NCBI RefSeq assembly: GCF_019972815.1
Contig: NZ_BPPA01000002.1
Location: 1 to 64,000, forward strand
Length of the DNA: 64,000 nucleotides
Origin: Lactobacillus huangpiensis
GTDB taxonomy: Bacteria; Bacillota; Bacilli; Lactobacillales; Lactobacillaceae
Reading direction: 5' to 3'
Shown here piece after piece: positions 54,829 through 63,256 of the stretch (the stretch's first letter is position 1; each line of letters starts with the position of its first letter). Position numbers and translations under genes: made by a program. A model generated the notes under the pieces. That model saw only the letters and a list, made by a program, of their open reading frames with translations. It ran no database searches and was not told where the DNA came from.

Positions 54829-55171
54829 TTATTGCGATTATAATATCATTAGTTTATAAATTAAAAACTTAAAGAAATTGAACTGAGTAAAAAGTGCTAT
54901 ATAGTGTAAAAATAAGCGCAAACAAAGTGATGAATTTGTAATAGAAGAGAAGCTAATAATGAAATTGATAGCATAAAATAAATTGTATTTAAAATATATT
55001 TATATAGTATTTTAACTATATTGCATTTTTAAAGATCAAATGTATTAAAAAACGGAAGCAAAATATAAAAGTTAATTGAATGAAAAACTTACAGTTTAGT
55101 TTTAAAAATTTTGCAGTTTTTTTACATTTATGCAAGAGTATTAAGAAAGTGTAAGCAATGCTTTACTTTAT

Positions 55172-55199
55172 TTGTATCAACCATTTTTTAGTATACAAT
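55172..55199 (+). promoter_or_regulatory. Possible promoter of the SLAP protein
   Basis: TTGTAT, 16 bases, TACAAT; 47 bases before the ATG. Alternative -10 boxes overlap. Confidence 0.4.
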
Positions 55200-55246
55200 A
55201 TTATGTATTGATAGAATTTTTATAAATAACGAGGTAGAGAAGCAAA

Positions 55247-56806
55247 ATGAAATTTAGTCATAAATTTATGATGGTATCGGCTGCTGCGTTAATTGGTGTC
55301 AGCCCTGTAATAGGAGCAGGTCATTTTACTGTTGTGCAAGCGGCTGACAAGGTTGCAACTAAGAAAAACAACAATTCAAAGCAAAATACGATTAAGTTAA
55401 GTCATAATGCTTATGTTTATGACAAAAATGGTAAAAGGTTAAAGACTTATATGGGTAGTGCTAAGAATACAAAAATTGGTAAAGGCATCACCTTGACATT
55501 TAGTGAGAAAGTTACAATTAAAAATAAAGAATATTATAATTTGGGTGGCAATGCTTACGTTAAGGCAGCCAATGTTGGCTATGTCAATGGCAAGAAGGTT
55601 GTAAAACCTGCAGCCACAGCGAAAGCCAAGATAAAGCATAATGCCTACATTTATGATGCAAAAGGTAAAACCGAGAAAAAGAAGATAAAAAAGGGTCAAA
55701 CAGTTACTGTTGACCAACTTATTTATATCGGCAAAAAGTTGTTTTACAGAATTGGCGGTCAAAGCAACCAGTTTATTAAGGCAGCTAATGTTGGAAAAAC
55801 GACAGGTGCTAAGTTAAAGCCAATTAATAAAAAGCCAAGTAAAGATGATAATTCACCAAGTGATAACCAGAACGATCCTACTGTGATCACATTAAGTCAT
55901 AATGCTTATATTTATGATGGCAATGGTCATTCGACTAAAACTTTGATTAGAAAAGGCGAAAAGATTACAGTTGATCAACTTAAATATATCGGCAAAAAGC
56001 TGTTTTATCGTATTAAAGACGATAACTTCCCTGGCGAAGATCAATGGGTTAAGAAGAATAACGTTGGTATAGTTTCTGGTAAACAATTGCAGCCGACAAA
56101 TTCTAAGCCAGAAGATGATACGGATATCACAACAATTACTTTGGCACGTAATACTAATGTATATAACAGCAAAGGTGTGGCTCAACCAACAAAAACTTTT
56201 GCTAAAGGTCACAGAGCACGAGTTACCGAATTAAGGTACATTTGGGTAAAGGATGATAATAAGGCTGAATTGTTCTACAAATTACAGAGTGACAAGAATG
56301 GTTATATTAAGCAAGACGATATTAGTAAAGTTAGTGGTGTTAAACTGACGCCAGTCAATACTCCTGACACAGCTAAAGATGAGACGGTTACTGCTAGTTC
56401 AACTGATAAAAAGAGCTTACAAGACTTGTTAGCTCAAGATGCGGCAGTTAAAGCAAGTGATTTATATAAACTTTCTGCCAAAGCTCTGCGTAGTGCTTAT
56501 GATTCGGCCATTTCAACTGGTAGTCAAGTTAATACAGCTATTGCGACTGTAGCGCAAGTTAGTGATACAGTAAACCAAATAAATAATGCGAAGGCTGCTC
56601 TAAATGGCAAAAAAGTTGTCGTTAGTGATTTAAAAAATTTGACTATCAATGAATCTAATGAAATAGTTGATTTGGTTGCCAGTGTAAACGGCGTTGATAA
56701 AAGTGCAGTTCAGTTTAGCAACAATAATACAGTTTTGACTGTTACAAGTGCTGATGGTTTCCAGCAAACTTTAAATATTTCAGACTATGCTGCAACAAAT
56801 AATTAG
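55247..56806 (+). CDS. Secreted protein with four N-terminal SLAP repeats and a helical C-terminal domain
   Basis: 519 aa. The signal peptide ends around VVQA-AD (residues 31-34). Four SLAP-like repeats follow (from about 47 to 370), each starting with a HNAYVYDKNGK-type strand; the fourth is more diverged (LARNTNVYNSKGV). After a linker, about 385-450 resembles a FIVAR-type three-helix unit (LQDLLAQDAAVKASDLYKLS...), and the last ~70 residues form a small beta-rich domain. Anchor repeats are usually C-terminal, so the order is reversed and the helical part would face out. GAGGTAGAG precedes the ATG. It is divergent from the giant adhesin, suggesting joint regulation. Confidence 0.88.
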   Translation: MKFSHKFMMVSAAALIGVSPVIGAGHFTVVQAADKVATKKNNNSKQNTIKLSHNAYVYDKNGKRLKTYMGSAKNTKIGKGITLTFSEKVTIKNKEYYNLGGNAYVKAANVGYVNGKKVVKPAATAKAKIKHNAYIYDAKGKTEKKKIKKGQTVTVDQLIYIGKKLFYRIGGQSNQFIKAANVGKTTGAKLKPINKKPSKDDNSPSDNQNDPTVITLSHNAYIYDGNGHSTKTLIRKGEKITVDQLKYIGKKLFYRIKDDNFPGEDQWVKKNNVGIVSGKQLQPTNSKPEDDTDITTITLARNTNVYNSKGVAQPTKTFAKGHRARVTELRYIWVKDDNKAELFYKLQSDKNGYIKQDDISKVSGVKLTPVNTPDTAKDETVTASSTDKKSLQDLLAQDAAVKASDLYKLSAKALRSAYDSAISTGSQVNTAIATVAQVSDTVNQINNAKAALNGKKVVVSDLKNLTINESNEIVDLVASVNGVDKSAVQFSNNNTVLTVTSADGFQQTLNISDYAATNN

Positions 56807-56828
56807 TGCTCTGGCATTTCAAAATAAG

Positions 56829-56855
56829 ACGACATCTTTTGGAGATGTCGTTTTT
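56829..56855 (+). terminator. Terminator after the SLAP gene
   Basis: ACGACATCT / AGATGTCGT hairpin with five T residues. Confidence 0.9.
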
Positions 56856-56920
56856 CTATATGATTTTGTAGTGAATTAGTTAGGTACTTCACTTACTAAA
56901 ACCATTTTTATGTAATATTA

Positions 56921-56934
56921 TTGAAACGTTTCAA
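56921..56934 (+). promoter_or_regulatory. LacI-type operator palindrome
   Basis: TTGAAACGTTTCAA is a perfect palindrome with the central CG typical of LacI/GalR-family operators. It is two bases short of a cre site. It lies 23 bases before the decayed GH1 gene, so it is now probably an orphan. Confidence 0.55.
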
Positions 56935-56956
56935 ATAAATGAAATGAGGCTAGGAA

Positions 56957-57427
56957 ATGGTAAAAAAGATTTTCACGAAAAAACTTTTTGTAGGTCAACT
57001 CTACATCTAATATGCAAACTGATGTAGTTGTCAAAAAGGGAGATAAGGAAAGTCAGTTTATGACGTTCATAGAGCAAAAGATGGCAGTTCAATTAAGGTA
57101 TAGATATCGATAAATATCACCGCTATCCAGAAGATCTGGATATATTTATTGGTTTAGGGATTAATTGTTATCGTTTCTAAACCTCTTGGAGTAGGGTTAA
57201 TCTTTTAGGAGATGGTAATTTTATGCCATTCAGTTATTATCAAAGTTCAACAATGTAGTTTATGTGTGCAAGCAGGTATGCTGTACCATGCAATTATCAA
57301 AAGAGGATGATTAGGCCTATTTATACAGTGCATTTTGCAACGACCAAAAAGAATTAAGACACGATTATTGGGCATTAAACCATATGTTTAATCAGGTGAA
57401 TTATGAAAATCAGTTACTTATTAACTA
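56957..57427 (+). pseudogene. Remnant of a GH1 6-phospho-beta-glucosidase
   Basis: The original ATG (56957) with an upstream GAGG-type site is still present, but the frame shifts repeatedly. Readable GH1 pieces are NSTSNMQTD near 57010, AKDGSSIK near 57080, and IDKYHRYPEDLDIFIGLGIN at about 57110-57170, ending in a stop where the SISWSR motif should come. Short remnants (MFNQVNYENQ) lie near 57390-57420. More than half the ~480-codon gene has been deleted. The GH1 call rests on the YHRYPEDLDIF signature. Confidence 0.8.
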
Positions 57428-57467
57428 AATACAGACTTAATTTATTATAAATTAGGAGATGAATATT

Positions 57468-57866
57468 ATGTTATCAAATTCCAGTCAAACTAAAGAAAAA
57501 GAACAAACTATCAGAGATTACTTTAACTCTTGGATTAAAAAAGATTTTTCTAATCTTGATAGTTGGTTTAGCCAAGATGTTTATTACCGTGAATGCTATG
57601 GTGCTACTTATGAAGGACTAGATGAGTTAAAAGCCTATATCAATTCAAAGTCTAAAGAGCAGACAGTTTTAAAATGGGATATTTATAAAATTGAACAAAC
57701 TGATACTGGTAAATTTGTTGTTACTTGGTATTTTAATGCTGTAGAAAAAGAGGAATATTACTTCGATGGAGTGTCACTAATAGAGTTTACTGGGAATAAG
57801 ATAAAGAAAGTTGTGGAATATTCAACTAAACACGAAACCTTTCGTCCTTTTAAAGATAAACTCTAA
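57468..57866 (+). CDS. NTF2-like (SnoaL-type) small protein
   Basis: A 132-aa protein with the cone-shaped NTF2 pattern: an N-terminal helix (EQTIRDYFNSWIKKDFSNLDSWF), then YYRECYGATYEGLDELKAYI, and beta strands (WDIYKIEQTDTGKFVVTWYF, FDGVSLIEFTGNKI). NTF2-like proteins bind small ligands or act as scaffolds; no catalytic set is obvious. ATG 57468 is preferred because AGGAG directly abuts ATG 57459 and would be too close to it. It is intact although it sits between a decayed glycosidase and the live PTS gene. Confidence 0.82.
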   Translation: MLSNSSQTKEKEQTIRDYFNSWIKKDFSNLDSWFSQDVYYRECYGATYEGLDELKAYINSKSKEQTVLKWDIYKIEQTDTGKFVVTWYFNAVEKEEYYFDGVSLIEFTGNKIKKVVEYSTKHETFRPFKDKL

Positions 57867-58069
57867 ATCAAATTGATTCCCATTGAAGGTGGGAAATAAT
57901 AGATGAATACTTTTATTAAATAATAATTAAAAAGATGTATTTTATTAGTAAAAAATATGGTATATACCATTTTAATCACTTGACTAATATCGATTAGAGA
58001 ATACTGAATTATATTGGTGTAGACCAAAGTCATAAAACCTACAGCCACAATAATTTTCGCCTGTAAAAT

Positions 58070-58099
58070 GGTAAACGTTTCCATTTGCTATGGTATAAT
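58070..58099 (+). promoter_or_regulatory. cre-like site and extended -10 promoter of the PTS-mupG unit
   Basis: GGTAAACGTTTCCA (58070-58083) matches the CcpA cre consensus TGNAANCGNWWNCA at 13 of 14 positions. TATAAT at 58094-58099 is preceded by TGG, an extended -10. The cre-like site covers the -35 position, so bound CcpA (or a LacI-type repressor) would block transcription on good sugars. Confidence 0.8.
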
Positions 58100-58134
58100 G
58101 CAAGTGTAGTGAAATATTAGTAGGAGGAATTATT

Positions 58135-59499
58135 ATGAATGCTATAATTAACTGGCTAAACAAGCATCTCGTTCCTGTTGCGGCTAAGATCGGCTCACTT
58201 CGCTGGCTTGTTGCACTGCGTGATGCCTTTATCTCCATTATGCCTATTATGCTGGCTGGTTCAGTAGCTAGTGTATTAAATGCCATCTTTAGGGATGTTC
58301 CCACTAACCTAGGATGGATGGGCGTTGTTAACTCAATGCAATGGCTCATTAGTATTAATGGACTGGTTTGGACAGGTTCAACAGCGATTCTAGGATTGCT
58401 GTTTGCCTTCACGTTTGGCTATCAAATGTGTATCCAATATAAAGTTGAACCAATCGCAGGTGGCCTGCTTACATTAGGTACCTTTATCATGAGCTTGCCT
58501 CAGAGTTTTTCAGCTGACTTGAAAAATGTTCTTACTAAGGGAGATATAAAAACATTAACTGATGCTCAAATGGCTGTTAATGGCAAGAATATTAGTGCTT
58601 GGGGATGGTTTAATTTTAGCAAGTACTTTGGTGCTTACGGCTTCTTTACCATTATGATTATGGGTGCCATTTCTGTTGCAATATATATTGCTTTAGTAAA
58701 GAAACATATTACTATTAAAATGCCTGACAGTGTTCCGCCAGCTGTCTCTAATGCCTTTACAGGTATTATTCCTGCGACTGCTGGTTTGTTCGTTGTTGGA
58801 ATTATTGACTATCTATTCACTCTTAAAAACACAACAGTTATTGACTTAATTGCCAAAACAATTCAAGAGCCTCTAATGAAGATGGGTCAAGGATATGGCT
58901 CGTTGTTACTGATTGTATTCTTAGTCCAACTGTTTTGGTTCTTTGGTATCCATGGTACCAATGTATTGGCACCAGTTACAGAAAGTATTTGGACTACTGC
59001 ACTGATTGCCAATACTAATGCACATAAGGTGCAAAAAGCATTACCGTATATGTGGACTAGAAGTGACTTTGACCTTTATGTTTGGATCGGTGGTGCAGGT
59101 TCAACTCTGTTACTCATTTTAGCTGTTCTTGCTTTTTCAAAGCGTGAAGATGAACGTGCTGTTGCTAAGATTTCTCTCGTACCTGGAATCTTCAACATTA
59201 ATGAACCTATGATGTTTGGTATGCCAATTGTTTTGAATCCAATTTACATTATTCCATTTATTCTTGCTCCATTAGTTATGGTATCAATTGCATATGGTGC
59301 TCTAAGTCTTGGCTTGGTAAACCGAGTTGCCGTACAGACAACTTGGGCAATGCCGCCATTCCTTAATTCAATAATGGCAACGATTGACTGGCGTCCAGTT
59401 ATTTTACAAATTGTTAATATGGTCGTAGGTTTCTTGATTTATGCACCATTTGTTATTGCTTCTAATAACATTGATCCTAAAAAAGTTAATAAAGTTTAA
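58135..59499 (+). CDS. PTS EIIC component (lactose/cellobiose family)
   Basis: A 454-aa polytopic permease of the EIIC Lac/Cel family. Family features are the N-terminal LRWLVALRDAFISIMPIMLAG, FFGIHGTNVLAPVTESIW in the middle, and the NEPMMFGMPIVLNPIYIIPF segment with the substrate-binding Glu-Pro. About ten helices are expected. It has no fused or adjacent EIIA or EIIB, so it must use components from elsewhere. TAGGAGG precedes the ATG. It is co-transcribed with mupG thirteen bases later; the sugar is probably a beta-glycoside or an amino-sugar disaccharide. Confidence 0.92.
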   Translation: MNAIINWLNKHLVPVAAKIGSLRWLVALRDAFISIMPIMLAGSVASVLNAIFRDVPTNLGWMGVVNSMQWLISINGLVWTGSTAILGLLFAFTFGYQMCIQYKVEPIAGGLLTLGTFIMSLPQSFSADLKNVLTKGDIKTLTDAQMAVNGKNISAWGWFNFSKYFGAYGFFTIMIMGAISVAIYIALVKKHITIKMPDSVPPAVSNAFTGIIPATAGLFVVGIIDYLFTLKNTTVIDLIAKTIQEPLMKMGQGYGSLLLIVFLVQLFWFFGIHGTNVLAPVTESIWTTALIANTNAHKVQKALPYMWTRSDFDLYVWIGGAGSTLLLILAVLAFSKREDERAVAKISLVPGIFNINEPMMFGMPIVLNPIYIIPFILAPLVMVSIAYGALSLGLVNRVAVQTTWAMPPFLNSIMATIDWRPVILQIVNMVVGFLIYAPFVIASNNIDPKKVNKV

Positions 59500-59512
59500 G
59501 GAGCAATAGTTT

Positions 59513-60610
59513 ATGAAACAATTAGGTATTTCACTTTATCCCGAGCAAAGTACATTTGAACAGGATAAAAAATATATGGATTTAGCCCATCATTATGACT
59601 ATAGCAGAATATTTACATCACTTTTGCAATTAAAAAGTGCAAGTGGAGAAGATATACTTGCAAAGTTAAAGAAAGATGTAGCTTATGCCAATGAACTAGG
59701 CTTTAAAACAGTAGTAGATATTAACCCTGTTTTATTTAAAGAACTAAAAATTGATTACAATGATCTTGTTTTTTTCCATAACTTAGGTGTCTGGGGCTTG
59801 CGTCTAGATGAAGGTTTCAGTGGCATGGAAGAGGCTTCAATGACTCATAATCAATATGGATTAAAAATCGAACTTAATATGAGCAGGGGAACCAACTATC
59901 TAGATAGTATCATGGCTTATAATCCGGAGAATGATAATCTAATTGGTTGTCATAACTTTTATCCACAAGAATATACGGGATTAAGTGAAAAAATTTTTAA
60001 TGAATATTCACAAAAGTATCGTGATTATGGATTGCATACAGCTGCGTTTATTTCATCAAAAAATGCTAAATTTGGTCCGTGGCCTGTTCATGAAGGCTTA
60101 CCTACACTTGAAAGTGATCGTAAGCGGAGCATTTTTAGTCAGGTTACTCACTTACGTTTGAGTAAAATGATTGATGATATTATTATTGGCAACGCTTTTG
60201 CCAGTGAAGATGAGTTAGCTGCTGCAGCAAATGCTTTTAACAGTTCATATCCTACTTTTGGAATCGATTTTGAAGATGATATTTTACCAATTGAGCAAAC
60301 GATTTGCTTAAAAGAGCCTCATTTGTATCGCGGTGATGCTTCTGCATTTCTCTTACGCGACACGCAGCCTCGTGTTGTTTATGCTAAGGAAGATATTCCG
60401 GCTCATAATAATGACAAAGCCTCTTTTGCAAGAGGAGATATAGTTGTTGTTAATGATAAATACCCGAGGTATAAAGGAGAGCTTCAAATTGTTTTAACAC
60501 CGTTTGTTAATGATGGCAGACGTAATCTTGTAGGACACTTACATCCCGATGATTTAGACTTGTTAAAATCTATTGAACCTTGGAGTACGTTTATATTACA
60601 AAAAAGTTAA
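59513..60610 (+). CDS. MupG/DUF871 6-phospho-glycosidase-like TIM-barrel protein
   Basis: A 365-aa protein with the DUF871 signatures: the start LGISLYPEQS, DYSRIFTSL, LGFKTVVDINP, LGVWGLRLDEGF, the CHNFYPQEYTGLS motif, LPTLESDR, and a C-terminal beta domain (ARGDIVVVNDKYPRYKGE). The best-known member is Staphylococcus aureus MupG, a 6-phospho-N-acetylmuramidase that splits phosphorylated MurNAc-GlcNAc taken up by a PTS. Pairing with an EIIC fits that reaction or another 6-phospho-disaccharide. GGAG precedes the ATG. A strong terminator ends the two-gene unit. Confidence 0.88.
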   Translation: MKQLGISLYPEQSTFEQDKKYMDLAHHYDYSRIFTSLLQLKSASGEDILAKLKKDVAYANELGFKTVVDINPVLFKELKIDYNDLVFFHNLGVWGLRLDEGFSGMEEASMTHNQYGLKIELNMSRGTNYLDSIMAYNPENDNLIGCHNFYPQEYTGLSEKIFNEYSQKYRDYGLHTAAFISSKNAKFGPWPVHEGLPTLESDRKRSIFSQVTHLRLSKMIDDIIIGNAFASEDELAAAANAFNSSYPTFGIDFEDDILPIEQTICLKEPHLYRGDASAFLLRDTQPRVVYAKEDIPAHNNDKASFARGDIVVVNDKYPRYKGELQIVLTPFVNDGRRNLVGHLHPDDLDLLKSIEPWSTFILQKS

Positions 60611-60629
60611 TTACATTGACTTAATTATT

Positions 60630-60665
60630 AAAATTCGTGGACACTAGTCCACGAATTTTTTAGTT
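60630..60665. terminator. Bidirectional terminator
   Basis: Perfect stem AAAATTCGTGGAC / GTCCACGAATTTT with a four-base loop and T run. Confidence 0.9.
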
Positions 60666-60689
60666 ACTCATAATCTCCGTATATATAAT

Positions 60690-61140
60690 ATAATAATGAC
60701 TGTAAGTGATTTCACATGTCAAGGAAAAAATAAATGGAATGAAAAAGATTGGATTTAGCATTAACGGTGTACCAAATATCATAAGCTTGGAAATTCCAAA
60801 TAGTGCTTATACATTGCTTGGTACACTTCCGTTGTTAGAATAGCAATCAAAATGGCAAAGATAATTCCACGTCCATCCCAATAACTAATATCTGCAAAGT
60901 TTCAGTAAAGCCAAGTTTTTTAGGATCAAAAACTAACAAAAAAATCCTGCTAAAGAAAATGTAATAGGTAATAGAGGATTTTCTTTGTAATGCTGGCATA
61001 AAAAGTAGGTAATATCTACGCAAATAAAAACAGACATTGCGCTCATCGAAACGGAACTTAACCAAGAAAGTATTAAAGCATTCGTTTGAACAAAGTGAGT
61101 CAAAGCTATTAATAAGCCGTCTAGTGTAAAGGTACCTAAC
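60690..61140 (-). pseudogene. Remnant of a second PTS EIIC gene
   Basis: Minus-strand fragments of a Lac/Cel-type EIIC: LGTFTLDGLLIALTHFVQ, QHYKENPLLPITFSLAGFF, FDPKKLGFTETL, then (other frame) WDGRGIIFAILIAILTTEVY and finally IFGTPLMLNPIFFIPFI, which is the C-terminal Glu-Pro loop region. A large middle part is deleted and several frameshifts are present. It follows the decayed GH1 gene on the same strand, as in a former operon. Confidence 0.75.
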
Positions 61141-61850
61141 ACTCAGTTGTTAGCATAATTATCAACATTCCGCATGGCAATTTTAGTTTCAACCGTTTCA
61201 TCTATAACATCAATTGGAGAATAACTATGAACAATGCCTATTTGTCCCTGAAATTTTTTCTGACCAAATTTTGAATGGCTAATTCATTGGCATGCATTAT
61301 GTTAAAGCCGCAAATGATCGTGTATTACAAATCATGCTCAGTTGGCAGATAGTTGCCGATAAAATAGCTACTGACAGTAAACCATTTGGGTTCGTTAAAA
61401 GTTGTCCAGAGTTTAATCTTGTCACCAAAAGCTTTAAAACAAACTTTAGCTGGGCAAAAGCATGTTGGTGTCGAGATTGAACCAGCCACCAACTACTGTG
61501 GCAGATCCCAGTGTAAAGTGACACAAACGCGTTATGTCATTTTTAAGGCAACAATTAATTAGTTTATTGTAAAACTCAATTCCTTTCGGACTAATATCCC
61601 CGGCACGATTTTTGATAATGCGTGGCCAAGACAAAGAAAAACGGTATGCATTTTGACCACCACCTTTCATCATTTTGATATTCTCTTCAAAATGATGATA
61701 ATGATCGCTAGCTACATCACCGTTTTCTAAATTATTTTCATGTAAATAATGATCCCACATGGATTCAGCCTTATCATCAACATTCCATGCACCATCACAC
61801 TAATAGGATGCTGTAGCGCTACCAAAAGGAAGTTACTATTCATATAGCTA
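61141..61850 (-). pseudogene. Remnant of a second GH1 6-phospho-beta-glucosidase
   Basis: Minus-strand reading starts near 61845 with FGSATASY, a stop, CDGAWNVDDK, then an open stretch NGDVASDHYHHFEENIKMM and NAYRFSLSWPRIIKNR (the SISWSR region), KGIEFYNKLI, and further on, in other frames, KAFGDKIKLWTTFNEPK (the catalytic TFNEP) and HSYSPIDVIDETVETKIA. The end is joined to the EIIC remnant. Premature stops and frame changes show it is dead. The sequence is more readable than the first GH1 relic, so it decayed later. Confidence 0.82.
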
Positions 61851-62119
61851 AAATAACTGGTGAAAATATTTTTTATTTGTAAGAGTAAAAGCTGAATACG
61901 TGAAGTACTTAAACTTGACAGTCATTTTTTTAAATAGTATTAACTTTCATTTTGGTATTCACTGGAGTTTAGCTAAAAACTTATATAATTTACTTCATAA
62001 ACTAAGATTCAGGGCTTGAATGTCGTTCGTTAAAGTTGAATAATAATATCAGAAGTAACTTTTTCAGACAACTTTTGGTAAAATAATAAGTTGTTAACAA
62101 TTTTAATACGGAGGAAATT
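61851..62119. other. AT-rich leader before prs
   Basis: About 270 bases without a gene between the decayed glycosidase and prs. Possible -10 boxes (TAAAAT at about 62079) occur but no clear -35. This is the right edge of the accessory island. Confidence 0.4.
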
Positions 62120-63091
62120 ATGTCTTATAAAGACAATATGATGTTGTTTGCCCTCAATTCCAATGTTCCGCTGGCGGAAAAAATTGCACAGCGGGTGGGA
62201 GTGCCACTGAGTAAGTCCAGTGTGCAACGCTTTAGCGATGGTGAAATTCAAATTAACATTGATGAATCTGTTCGGGGTAAGGATGTATATTTGATTCAGT
62301 CAACCAGTGTACCGGTTAATGATAACCTAATGGAATTGTTGATCATGATTGATGCTGTGCGCCGTGCAAGTGCACAAACAATTAATATCGTGATTCCTTA
62401 CTATGGTTATGCTCGGCAAGATCGTAAGACTAGACCACGTGAACCAATTACTGCTAAGTTAGTAGCTGACATGCTGCAAGAAGCTGGAGCAACCAGAGTC
62501 TTGTCACTGGATTTGCATGCACCACAAATTCAAGGATTTTTCGATATTCCTGTTGATAATTTAATGGGTGCACCATTACTTGCTGATTACTTTTTGAGAA
62601 ACAAACTACAAGAAGATGCTGTTGTCGTTTCGCCTGATCATGGTGGAGTAACCCGTGCTCGCAAACTGGCTGAGTTTTTGAAGACACCTATTGCGATTGT
62701 AGATAAGCGTCGTCCTCGCGCAAATGTTTCTGAAGTAATGAATATCATTGGCAATGTCAAGGGTAAACGTGCAATCATTATTGATGACATGATTGATACA
62801 GCAGGCACTATTACACTAGCTGCTCAAGCTTTAATAGATGCTGGAGCTACTGAAGTTTATGCCAGTGCTACTCACGCAGTTTTATCAGGTCCAGCTATCC
62901 AAAGATTGAATGATTCTCCGATTAAAAATTTGGTATTGACAGATTCTATTAATCAGCCAGTAGAAAAGAAGTTGGAAAAAACTCTTCTGGTTTCAGTAGG
63001 TCCGCTTATTGGGGATGCAATCAAATGCATTCAAAAACATGAACCACTCAGTCCTTTATTTAACACTAGATACGAAAAAGATAAACATTAA
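62120..63091 (+). CDS. prs: Ribose-phosphate pyrophosphokinase
   Basis: A 323-aa enzyme making PRPP from ribose-5-phosphate and ATP. Seen are the N-terminal [20 protein letters not shown], the [11 protein letters not shown] loop (ATP binding), [11 protein letters not shown], and the PRPP loop [12 protein letters not shown]. The class I type is homohexameric. ACGGAGG precedes the ATG. In relatives it directly follows glmU; here it is displaced by the surface-protein/PTS island. A terminator follows. Confidence 0.97.
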   Translation: MSYKDNMMLFALNSNVPLAEKIAQRVGVPLSKSSVQRFSDGEIQINIDESVRGKDVYLIQSTSVPVNDNLMELLIMIDAVRRASAQTINIVIPYYGYARQDRKTRPREPITAKLVADMLQEAGATRVLSLDLHAPQIQGFFDIPVDNLMGAPLLADYFLRNKLQEDAVVVSPDHGGVTRARKLAEFLKTPIAIVDKRRPRANVSEVMNIIGNVKGKRAIIIDDMIDTAGTITLAAQALIDAGATEVYASATHAVLSGPAIQRLNDSPIKNLVLTDSINQPVEKKLEKTLLVSVGPLIGDAIKCIQKHEPLSPLFNTRYEKDKH

Positions 63092-63109
63092 TAAATTATA
63101 AAATTTACT

Positions 63110-63145
63110 AAGATCTGCTTAACTTAAGCAGATCTTTTAGTTTGG
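63110..63145 (+). terminator. Terminator of prs
   Basis: AAGATCTGCTTAA / TTAAGCAGATCTT stem with a tight turn, then TTTTAGTTT. Confidence 0.8.
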
Positions 63146-63256
63146 CAGAATTACCACTTAGTCTGCTTTATTGACCCCTTAGTGAAATCCTATTGCATTT
63201 AAAATAAAATTAAAGTTTAATAAAAACATACAAAAGATGAAAGGATAAAAGAGCAA

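Larger units (their letters stand above)
54784..55246. other. AT-rich divergent intergenic region between two SLAP genes
   Basis: A 463-base region with no gene. It contains the adhesin promoter near its left end and the SLAP-protein promoter near its right end, separated by about 350 AT-rich bases with runs of A and T that could bend DNA or bind a nucleoid protein. Confidence 0.6.

Noticed and set aside
56921-56934. Reading TTGAAACGTTTCAA as a cre site
   Set aside because: The palindrome is two bases shorter than the cre core spacing, so a LacI-type operator fits better.
60847-61142. Short minus-strand membrane-protein frames as small membrane proteins
   Set aside because: They are pieces of one frameshifted EIIC gene.
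61446-61760. 104-aa open frame as a small gene
   Set aside because: It is the best-preserved piece of the decayed GH1 gene; GH1 motifs continue in other frames on both sides.
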